The notes under the pieces were generated by a model. It did not search any database and was not told the DNA's origin. It saw nothing but the letters and a program-made list of their open reading frames with translations. A stretch of DNA of 6,230 nt from Alphaproteobacteria bacterium. Its GTDB lineage: Bacteria > Pseudomonadota > Alphaproteobacteria > Rhizobiales > Hyphomicrobiaceae. The stretch lies in contig JAHZKN010000096.1 in NCBI GenBank assembly GCA_022600335.1, positions 1 through 6,230 of the forward strand. The letters are read 5' to 3'. This document shows positions 1 to 5,376 of this stretch, in pieces. Both the position numbers and the translations under genes were made by a program. Position 1 is the first letter of the stretch. Every line of letters starts with the position of its first letter.

Positions 1-402
1 GACATCTCCCACGGTGATAGCCTCAGCGCCCTGAAAGGTCTGGAATGTCAGCTCAAAACCGCGCTTGAACTCAGAAGTTCCAGGAAACAAAGCTTCGGAT
101 GCAGCCCAAAGGCGCTCCTCAATGCCTTTGGGGCCAACAACGATCAGCGGTTGTGTGCGCCCAGACACGTGGCGGGCATGAATCAACCACCAAATAAGAC
201 CTGAAAAGTGGTCGCCATGCAGGTGCGAGACAAAAATGACTTCTATTTTATTGGGATCAAGGCCTTCACGTTCAAGACCAATCAATGAGGTGGCACCGCA
301 GTCAATCAAGAATTGGCTGGATTTGGTGGCAACGTGAAAACACGTTTGCAATCTGGCACCAGATCCAAACGCATCACTACAGCCAATGACGGTCAACTTC
401 AT
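1..402 (-). CDS. MBL-fold metallo-hydrolase, N-terminal part (gene continues beyond the left edge)
   Basis: This is the first 134 codons of a metallo-beta-lactamase-fold hydrolase; the 3' end lies outside the window. The protein opens MKLTVIGCSDAFGSG and has an 'FLIDCG' strand (residues 31-36), then the metal-binding motif HLHGDH at residues 60-65 (H60, H62, D64, H65), which in this family binds a two-zinc site. The order (early glycine-rich strand, LIDCG, then SHLHGDH followed by SGL) resembles the RNase Z / arylsulfatase-like branch rather than true beta-lactamases. The later metal ligands are off-window, so substrate and function cannot be assigned. It has no signal peptide and is probably cytoplasmic. 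The ATG at 400-402 is preceded by a good ribosome-binding site (GGGGAG, 4 bases upstream). It lies 118 bases downstream of the glutathione S-transferase gene on the same strand. The fold is certain; the role is unknown. Confidence 0.9.
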   Translation of the reverse strand, partial: MKLTVIGCSDAFGSGARLQTCFHVATKSSQFLIDCGATSLIGLEREGLDPNKIEVIFVSHLHGDHFSGLIWWLIHARHVSGRTQPLIVVGPKGIEERLWAASEALFPGTSEFKRGFELTFQTFQGAEAITVGDV

Positions 403-440
403 AGCGCTCCCCTTGACCATCACCCTTGCATAAAAAGTCA

Positions 441-482
441 ATCATATCAGACCACAAAATCGCGCCTGTTCCCTACGGAACA
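441..482 (-). promoter_or_regulatory. Possible promoter/operator of the MBL-fold gene: 16-base palindrome plus a -10-like box
   Basis: In the 118-base gap before the MBL-fold gene there is a perfect inverted repeat, TGTTCC-CTAC-GGAACA (467-482). On the minus strand a TATGAT -10-like hexamer lies at 441-446. With a 17-base spacer the -35 box would fall at 464-469, overlapping the palindrome, and the bases there (ACAGGC) do not match a sigma-70 -35 box. That arrangement would suit a regulator-dependent promoter. The palindrome could instead be a weak terminator hairpin for the upstream glutathione S-transferase gene, but the T-rich stretch after it is short and displaced. This rests on pattern only. 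Confidence 0.25.
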
Positions 483-520
483 CGGTGAAATCCAAACCAT
501 ATCCATCCTGCACCGGTCAA

Positions 521-1132
521 CTACGCTGCAGCACTTGGGCGGGCCGAAACCTGCTGATGCCAGCGGCCCACATTGCGACACGCATCAGGAATATACAATT
601 GCGCTGGCTTGAGAAAATCAATTGCCACCAGGGCCGTGATATCCGCAATCGAATACCGGTCGCCTGCTACAAATTCGAACGTCGCTAGGTGGTCATCTAA
701 AATGTGCAGCATCTCTACAACTTTTGGTTTGTTGGCCTCAGCCCATGCTGCCACCTGTGGCACCTCAAGATGCGCCATCTTTGGATTGGAATGGCGCAAC
801 ACCTGCGCGATATGAAAAAACAATCCGAGCTCCATGCGCCGCTGCCACATCTCGACCATCGCGCGGTCACGGGCACCTGTGCCAAACAGGACTGGCTCTG
901 GGTGCAGTTCTTCAAAGTAACGGCAAATTGCAACGCTTTCAGCTATCACCGTGCCATCGTCTAGAACCAGAATGGGCACACGTTGCATGGGATTAAGCGC
1001 CGTGAAGTCCTCACTCTTCAACGCACACTCCATCAAATCACGTTGTTCAAACGCAACCTCGATCTGCTTTTCGCACAGAAAGATACGCACGCGGCGTGGA
1101 TTAGGCGCAGCTTTGGTCTCAATGATCTTCAT
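521..1132 (-). CDS. Glutathione S-transferase family protein
   Basis: A 203-residue protein of normal length for a cytosolic glutathione S-transferase. The N-terminal thioredoxin-like domain covers roughly residues 1-77. It has the cis-proline at P53 in 'QRVPILVLDDG' and the E65-S66 pair in 'AESVAICRYFE', which in this family binds the gamma-glutamyl part of glutathione. The helical C-terminal domain carries the usual N-capping box, S161-x-x-D164 in 'YSIADITAL'. Where many bacterial members have a catalytic Ser, Cys or Tyr, this one reads 'KAAPNPRRVRIFL'; A8-A9-P10-N11 leaves N11 as the nearest polar candidate, so its chemistry may differ from classical conjugation. I chose the ATG at 1130-1132 over one 27 bases upstream because GGAG lies 10 bases before it and the family normally begins with MK(L/I). 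It lies 81 bases downstream of the nuclease-like gene on the same strand. Substrate unknown. Confidence 0.93.
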   Translation of the reverse strand: MKIIETKAAPNPRRVRIFLCEKQIEVAFEQRDLMECALKSEDFTALNPMQRVPILVLDDGTVIAESVAICRYFEELHPEPVLFGTGARDRAMVEMWQRRMELGLFFHIAQVLRHSNPKMAHLEVPQVAAWAEANKPKVVEMLHILDDHLATFEFVAGDRYSIADITALVAIDFLKPAQLYIPDACRNVGRWHQQVSARPSAAA

Positions 1133-1213
1133 GCCAACGCGGCTCCATGTGTCCAACATTCGCAGATCAGTGCCATCGTGCGCTCATGTCTGCTTGTATC
1201 TCCATCTTCATGT

Positions 1214-1738
1214 TCACCCTGCTGTGCCAAGATTCTGCCGGCGCCAGTCCTGGGGTCGCTCGAACGTGCCGGCCCATAAACCACGCCGAGCCGATTTTGC
1301 AGCATCTTCCTCGCGCACATAACGGCGCCCGAAAGCCACGGCAAACCCGGCCTCTACCATCGCCTGATTGAGGTTGCGGCCTGCCACCTCACACGTCCCA
1401 AGCATGCGACGGTGTTTATCGCGCCCCTCAAAGCGGCACAGAATTTTACGGCCAGCGATGAGCCGTTCCAGCGCCCGGCGGGCTTCACGACCACACGCCC
1501 ATGTCTTGCCATCCTTCTGGCAATTTTGCTGTCCTTCCGGCGCATCAATCCCGACCATGCGCACCTCGTAGCCAGAAAGGTGCAGGCTGTCCCCGTCGAC
1601 CAGTTGTGCGCGCCCCGATGCCTCTGCAACCTCTTCTGTGCCCATAAATCGCTCCGCGAACAGTACAAGCGCCAGTAAACCCACAAGTCCAATCGTCTTG
1701 CGCAAGCCTCCGGCACGCAAAAAAGAACTGAGTTGCAT
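1214..1738 (-). CDS. Membrane-anchored thermonuclease (SNase-like) family protein
   Basis: A 174-residue staphylococcal-nuclease-fold protein. Residues 13-28 (GLRKTIGLVGLLALVL) form a hydrophobic segment after a short basic N-terminus, so the catalytic domain should be periplasmic or exported. The SNase domain runs from about residue 43 to the C-terminus. All catalytic or calcium positions of S. aureus nuclease have counterparts: D50 (D21) in VDGDS, R60 (R35) in VRMVGIDAPEG, D65 (D40), E68 (E43), and R111 (R87) in DKHRRML. Four cysteines, C73, C82, C101 and C116, include the 'C-x8-C-G' pair often seen in alphaproteobacterial members and may form disulfides, which fits an extracytoplasmic site. 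The ATG at 1736-1738 is preferred over one at 1757-1759 because GGAG lies 5 bases before it, while the upstream ATG has no ribosome-binding site. Expected activity is calcium-dependent endonuclease; the natural substrate is unknown. It is divergently oriented to the histidine kinase gene. Confidence 0.92.
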   Translation of the reverse strand: MQLSSFLRAGGLRKTIGLVGLLALVLFAERFMGTEEVAEASGRAQLVDGDSLHLSGYEVRMVGIDAPEGQQNCQKDGKTWACGREARRALERLIAGRKILCRFEGRDKHRRMLGTCEVAGRNLNQAMVEAGFAVAFGRRYVREEDAAKSARRGLWAGTFERPQDWRRQNLGTAG

Positions 1739-1752
1739 AGCTTCTCCAATGG

Positions 1753-1781
1753 TTGGCATCGGGTAAAATAAACACTGTATT
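1753..1781 (+). promoter_or_regulatory. Candidate sigma-70-type promoter for the histidine kinase gene
   Basis: TTGGCA at 1753-1758 (5 of 6 matches to the -35 consensus) and TGTATT at 1776-1781 (4 of 6 to the -10 consensus) are separated by 17 bases. They lie in the divergent gap between the nuclease-like and kinase genes. The leader to the ATG at 1903 would be about 115 bases. The -35 box sits just upstream of the nuclease-like gene's start, so the two transcripts would overlap or abut. I found no equally good match on the minus strand for the nuclease-like gene. This is a consensus match only. Confidence 0.3.
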
Positions 1782-1902
1782 AGGCATTTGCAGCGACATT
1801 AACGTCTTTCGCACCCGGTTCAATCCGCCTGCCATGAGGCTGCGCGCTTGATTGTCATGGGTCACAGGGCAGCGCCCACGGCGCGATGTTGCGGCAGTGT
1901 TG

Positions 1903-3540
1903 ATGGAAACCAGTGCAAACGCCCAAGAAGTTGCCCGATTGCGCGGACGTCGTGAGACTAAGCTGCGCACGGCCAATCAACTTAAGGCTGCGCGAACGCA
2001 ACTCAGCAACACGTCAACTTCAGAGCCTGCATTCGAGTACGACTTGCTTGCAATGTTTGTGCGCAATGAACTGGCCGCTGCTGTCACCATGCCAGCGCTC
2101 ACCATCATCTTTTCATTGGCGTCGATGTTCTGGGCACCCGCCTACCAGGCGGTCTCTTGGCTACTTCTCGTCATCGGCGCCAAGGTTCTTTTACTCGAAT
2201 TATGCCGTCGGTTCATGGCAGCCAATCGTGAAGATGTTGACGTCTACGTCTGGCGCCGCCGTTTTGTTTTGGCCGAGCTGGTCAATGGGTTGACGTGGGC
2301 TGGATTTGCCCTTGTCGGTGTTGTGGCAAGCGCACCCGTTGCCAGCACCGTGCTGTCCTTTTCATCGCATGTGTTCTTGTTCGCAACGCTGATTGTCCTT
2401 TTGGCGATCCGTATGACCTTTGCCTCAACGACGATGATGATCTTGTGCGCGGGGACGATTCCGATGACAGTCGCTGTTGTTGGGCGTCTGTTCATGCTCG
2501 GTGATCCATTCTACTTTGCCCTGGCATCGATGGCCATTGGTGTGCACGTCTACTTCCTATTTCTAGCGAAAGGCCTGCACACAACGGCACTTGCAATGCT
2601 GGAGTTTCGCGCCCAGAAAGACACATTGATCGCCGCTCTTGAAGAAGAAAAACTGATTTCAGACGGCGCCCGCCAGCGGGCAGAGAGCGCCAACAAAGCC
2701 AAGTCTCAATTCTTGGCCACCATGAGCCACGAGCTACGCACGCCACTCAATGCCATCATGGGTTTTGCCGAAGTCATGAAAGGGGAGTTGCTTGGTAAGC
2801 ACTCCAACCCAACCTATCGCGACTACGCTGACAACATTCACGATAGCGGCAAGCACCTGCTGCACCTGATCAATGAAATCCTTGATTTGTCACGCATTGA
2901 AGCTGGCCGCTATGAGCTGCAGGAAGAAGGCGTCCTTCTAGCTGACGTCGCTGACGACTGCCATCGATTGTTACGCCTCAAAGCACAGAACAAAGGTGTG
3001 AAACTGGTTGACCGTTACGAACCAAATTTATCTGAAGTTTGGGTCGACCAGCGTGCCATTCGCCAAATTTGCCTTAACCTCATGTCAAACGCGCTAAAGT
3101 TCACACCCAAGGGCGGCTCGGTTGAAGTCATCATTGAATCGTCTGAAACAGGCAGCCAAATTTTGACCGTGCGCGACGACGGACCAGGCATTCCAGCTGA
3201 TGAACTGCCAAAAGTGATGCAGTCGTTCGGCCAAGGCTCCCTGGCGCATGTTACGGCTGAAGGCGGTACCGGCCTCGGGTTACCCATCGTGCAGAGCCTC
3301 GTCGAACTGCATCAGGGAACATTTGAGTTGAAATCGGAACTGCGTAAAGGCACCGAGGCGATCGTTCGCCTGCCAAACACGCGAACCATGACAAGTCAGC
3401 CCGTCTACTCTGGGGTGGCCGACTCCTCGGCCGCGGATCCACAGCCAATCCGACAGTCCGCGCCAGAGGTCTCATCCTCGCAGAGTTCGCGGCGCAAACC
3501 GCGTCTAATCAGCCAAGCCGGCACGCCTTATTCCTACTAG
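1903..3540 (+). CDS. Six-TM sensor histidine kinase of the PleC/DivJ type
   Basis: A 545-residue inner-membrane sensor histidine kinase. After a charged cytoplasmic N-terminus of about 55 residues come six predicted transmembrane segments near residues 58-77, 82-100, 120-141, 149-169, 176-195 and 200-222. A charged linker, probably coiled coil (about 230-265), follows. The HisKA domain has the phospho-accepting H276 in 'ATMSHELRTPLNAIMGFAE'. The ATPase domain shows the N box (N396 in LMSNALKFTPKGG), the G1 box DDGPGIP (from 425) and the G2 box GGTGLGL (454-460). The last 50 or so residues are rich in Ser, Pro and Arg and look disordered. No PAS, HAMP or receiver domain is visible, and no response regulator gene is in the window, so its partner is unknown. 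The His-box region resembles PleC/DivJ/PdhS-group kinases of alphaproteobacteria, but orthology is not established. The start is uncertain: a TTG at 1852 immediately after an in-frame stop would add 17 residues, and neither start has a strong ribosome-binding site. Confidence 0.93.
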   Translation: METSANAQEVARLRGRRETKLRTANQLKAARTQLSNTSTSEPAFEYDLLAMFVRNELAAAVTMPALTIIFSLASMFWAPAYQAVSWLLLVIGAKVLLLELCRRFMAANREDVDVYVWRRRFVLAELVNGLTWAGFALVGVVASAPVASTVLSFSSHVFLFATLIVLLAIRMTFASTTMMILCAGTIPMTVAVVGRLFMLGDPFYFALASMAIGVHVYFLFLAKGLHTTALAMLEFRAQKDTLIAALEEEKLISDGARQRAESANKAKSQFLATMSHELRTPLNAIMGFAEVMKGELLGKHSNPTYRDYADNIHDSGKHLLHLINEILDLSRIEAGRYELQEEGVLLADVADDCHRLLRLKAQNKGVKLVDRYEPNLSEVWVDQRAIRQICLNLMSNALKFTPKGGSVEVIIESSETGSQILTVRDDGPGIPADELPKVMQSFGQGSLAHVTAEGGTGLGLPIVQSLVELHQGTFELKSELRKGTEAIVRLPNTRTMTSQPVYSGVADSSAADPQPIRQSAPEVSSSQSSRRKPRLISQAGTPYSY

Positions 3541-3546
3541 GTACGT

Positions 3547-3583
3547 TGGAGCGAGCCTGCTCCATATCCCGACCCGCGGTCGG
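3547..3583 (+). terminator. Two tandem stem-loops after the kinase stop; possible transcription terminator
   Basis: Six bases after the kinase stop codon lie two perfect stem-loops. TGGAGC (3547-3552) pairs with GCTCCA (3559-3564) around a 6-base loop, and CCGACC (3569-3574) pairs with GGTCGG (3578-3583) around a CGC triloop. The second is GC-rich and compact. It is followed by CTCAGCTTTAT, which is only a weak T-tract, so intrinsic termination is plausible but not strong. The position fits separation of the kinase transcript from the DUF1289-protease genes. Confidence 0.4.
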
Positions 3584-3592
3584 CTCAGCTTT

Positions 3593-3609
3593 ATCTGGCG
3601 CCTCCAGAT
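3593..3609. repeat. Third stem-loop in the gap after the kinase gene
   Basis: ATCTGG (3593-3598) and CCAGAT (3604-3609) form a perfect 6-base inverted repeat around a 5-base loop, CGCCT. It lies ten bases after the second stem-loop. It has no T-tract after it in the plus direction, so it is less terminator-like and may simply extend the structured 3' end of the kinase mRNA. Confidence 0.4.
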
Positions 3610-3683
3610 CAAATATCTCCACTCGATTGGATTGGCACCGTTTGTCATTTGTCATCACCACGCCTAAAACCACTCAGATACTC

Positions 3684-3709
3684 GCTTCAGACTCGATCCT
3701 CGCTGAAGC
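3684..3709. repeat. Inverted repeat upstream of the DUF1289 gene, with a GANTC site at the loop edge
   Basis: GCTTCAG (3684-3690) and CTGAAGC (3703-3709) form a perfect 7-base inverted repeat with a 12-base spacer, ending 30 bases before the DUF1289 start. A GACTC at 3690-3694 overlaps the left arm and loop, and a GAATC lies at 3746-3750. GANTC is the target of the CcrM cell-cycle methyltransferase in alphaproteobacteria. The repeat could be an operator or an mRNA leader hairpin affecting initiation at the weak TTG start. The rest of the 199-base gap (3541-3739) holds no gene I can support and no clear sigma-70 promoter. Confidence 0.3.
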
Positions 3710-3739
3710 CGGTGCAGCTAAACGATAGACTGAAGAACA

Positions 3740-3913
3740 TTGATTGAATCGCCGTGCATCAAAGTCTGCGTGATTGACCCTGAAACGCGCCTTTGTGAAG
3801 GCTGCCACCGCAGTCTTGATGAAATTGCGCAGTGGGGCTCACTGTCGGAAGCAGACAGACGGCGCATTATGCACGACCTCACGCGACGCAAACAAGCTCT
3901 CAAAGTAGAATGA
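3740..3913 (+). CDS. DUF1289 family small cysteine protein
   Basis: A 57-residue protein recognisable as DUF1289. It opens ESPCIKVCVIDPETRLCEGC, with the family's four cysteines at C6, C10, C19 and C22, then 'RSLDEIAQW', then a basic helix with 'LSEADRRRIMHDL'. The cysteine pattern C-x3-C-x8-C-x2-C suggests metal or Fe-S binding, but the biochemical role of the family is not known to me. It has no signal peptide and is probably cytoplasmic. The start is TTG at 3740-3742: an in-frame TGA at 3731-3733 excludes a longer form, and no ATG or GTG precedes the conserved region. The ribosome-binding site is weak (GAAGAA just upstream), so translation may be low or regulated. The stop codon is 7 bases before the first protease ATG, and the protease's GAGG ribosome-binding site begins inside this gene's TGA, so the two are very likely co-transcribed and possibly translationally coupled. 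Confidence 0.88.
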   Translation: MIESPCIKVCVIDPETRLCEGCHRSLDEIAQWGSLSEADRRRIMHDLTRRKQALKVE

Positions 3914-3920
3914 GGACCTT

Positions 3921-4631
3921 ATGGGCTATTTGATCTGGGCAGCCATCCTAACGCTCATTGGAGTGTTTCTGTTCTCTTCGACTTCGCTCGGCATTGATTT
4001 ATCGAGTTACAGCACAATCGAGCTCATCATCTTTGTAATCGGCGGCGGAATCATCTTGGCTTACCTGTTGTCGCTGTTATCCGACTATCGTGGACGTACT
4101 GCAACGGCATTGCGTCACGCCGCCATTTGGCTCGGGATCTTCTTGGTTCTGGCCGTCGGCTACACGTTCCGCAACGATCTCTCGATCGCCGCTTTGCGGG
4201 TCGCCAGCGAAACCGTCCCACCAGGGGTCGGCATCACTTTTCCGGCTGATGAAACGGGAGGGCACGCCGTTCGCATTCGACGCCGCTCCGATGGGCACTT
4301 CTCCGCCCGCGGCAAGATTAACAATGCGCCAATTGATCTGCTGGTAGATACGGGCGCATCGACGGTTGTTCTCAGCCCAGCCGATGCCCAACGTGCCGGC
4401 ATTAATATCAGCGCTCTCAACTACACAGTCGCCGTCAATACCGCCAACGGTACCGCCTATGCAGCACCTGTAAAACTGCGCTCTGTGGCCGTTGGTTCAA
4501 TCTTGATTAACGATATTGAGGCTTTGGTTACAAAGCCCGGAGCACTGAATACAAGCCTGCTCGGTATGAGTTTTTTAAGGCGTTTGCAGTCATATGAATT
4601 CTCTGGTGAGTTTTTGACCCTGAAAGGGTAG
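3921..4631 (+). CDS. Retropepsin-like aspartic protease, three-TM form (TIGR02281 type, clan AA)
   Basis: A 236-residue membrane protein with three predicted transmembrane segments (about 3-21, 33-53 and 66-82) and a C-terminal retropepsin-like domain (about 125-236). The basic loop DYRGR between the second and third segments favours a cytoplasmic side there, which puts the protease domain in the periplasm. The active-site motif is LLVDTGAS with catalytic D143. The conserved 'TANG' turn and the 'LLGMSFL' strand near the C-terminus match single-lobe retropepsins, which need to dimerise to form a two-Asp active site. The family includes proteins like Caulobacter PerP, a periplasmic protease that processes the polarity protein PodJ; whether this is its orthologue is untested. 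The ATG has a good ribosome-binding site, GAGG 5 bases upstream. It follows the DUF1289 gene by 7 bases and precedes a paralogue by 55 bases. Substrate unknown. Confidence 0.93.
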   Translation: MGYLIWAAILTLIGVFLFSSTSLGIDLSSYSTIELIIFVIGGGIILAYLLSLLSDYRGRTATALRHAAIWLGIFLVLAVGYTFRNDLSIAALRVASETVPPGVGITFPADETGGHAVRIRRRSDGHFSARGKINNAPIDLLVDTGASTVVLSPADAQRAGINISALNYTVAVNTANGTAYAAPVKLRSVAVGSILINDIEALVTKPGALNTSLLGMSFLRRLQSYEFSGEFLTLKG

Positions 4632-4686
4632 CGGCTGTTTTTCCGTCGACACCCTCAAGCCCGGTCACGCGTAAGAGTTTGAGTTC

Positions 4687-5259
4687 ATGTCACTGTCATC
4701 AGGCACAAGAAGCCTCCTGTTAGAAATTGCGAGTTGGTTTGGCGCTGCATGCCTGCTTGCCTTTGGGCTTGCCAATTACGATGAGCTCAGATCTTTGACC
4801 AACTCCACCCTCGGAATTCCTGCACCTGGTCAGGTTGCTGCCGCACGTCCTGAGGTCCGCGAGGAACCGCAAGCTCAAGTCTATAATTCTGGCACTGTCG
4901 AATTGCGCGCCAATCGCAACGGCCACTATATTACTGAAGCCGATATCAACGGCTGGTCGGTGAACGTCCTTGTCGATACCGGTGCCACAATGGTTGCCCT
5001 AACGCACGAAGATGCAGAGCGCGCTGGCATCTATCTCAACCACTCAGACTATACACACCGCGTGAGCACAGCAAATGGCGTTGCGCGCGTCGCCCCTGTA
5101 ATGCTGAGCAGCGTCAGCATTGGTGACATCACCGTGCGCAATGTCCGCGCGGCCGTCTCCGAACCTGGAAACTTGAGAACAACGCTTCTCGGCATGACCT
5201 TCCTCAGTCGGCTTGAGCGGGTTGATATGCGCTCTGGCACACTGATACTTGAGGACTAG
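4687..5259 (+). CDS. Retropepsin-like aspartic protease, single-TM paralogue (TIGR02281 type, clan AA)
   Basis: A 190-residue paralogue of the preceding gene. One hydrophobic segment (about residues 10-28) is followed by a Pro/Ala/Glu-rich linker (about 40-70) and the protease domain (79-190), so a signal anchor with a periplasmic domain is expected. The active site is VLVDTGAT with D97; the 'TANG' turn and 'LLGMTFL' strand are retained. Over the last 112 residues it aligns with the neighbour without gaps and 50 positions are identical by hand count, which supports ancient tandem duplication followed by exchange or remodelling of the membrane anchor. AAGAG 9 bases before the ATG is a moderate ribosome-binding site. 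The 55-base gap to the upstream protease contains no clear terminator, so co-transcription is likely. As a single-lobe protease it should act as a dimer, either with itself or with the neighbour. Substrate unknown. Confidence 0.93.
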   Translation: MSLSSGTRSLLLEIASWFGAACLLAFGLANYDELRSLTNSTLGIPAPGQVAAARPEVREEPQAQVYNSGTVELRANRNGHYITEADINGWSVNVLVDTGATMVALTHEDAERAGIYLNHSDYTHRVSTANGVARVAPVMLSSVSIGDITVRNVRAAVSEPGNLRTTLLGMTFLSRLERVDMRSGTLILED

Positions 5260-5376
5260 CGTGGTCCAACGGGTGCAAGTCACGCCGCAACATGCCAATC
5301 TCAGTAACGAAAACAAAAAACGGCGCCCGATCCTGTGATCCAACACGCCGACGTTCTGGTAAGGACAATCGCCCCA

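Noticed and set aside
1133..1213. Short minus-strand frame (14 codons) between the nuclease-like and GST genes
   Set aside because: Too short, with no conserved features; the region is better read as the GST leader.
313..1371. Several plus-strand open frames opposite the MBL-fold, GST and nuclease-like genes
   Set aside because: They are antisense to genes with clear motifs and their translations have no recognisable features.
1798..1803. TTAA-containing half-site for CtrA in the divergent promoter region
   Set aside because: The second TTAA at the required 7-base spacing is missing.
1545..1976. 143-codon minus-strand open frame across the divergent promoter region
   Set aside because: It overlaps the nuclease-like gene in another frame on the same strand and the kinase start on the other; its translation shows no domain.
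3546..3728. 60-codon open frame in the gap after the kinase gene
   Set aside because: It starts at TTG inside the first stem-loop, has no ribosome-binding site, resembles no family I know and overlaps the inverted repeats; it is most likely chance.
5260..5376. Possible terminator between the second protease and the phosphohexomutase
   Set aside because: CGGCG/CGCCG and GATC-CTGT-GATC dyads are short or widely spaced and no T-tract follows, so no terminator is called.
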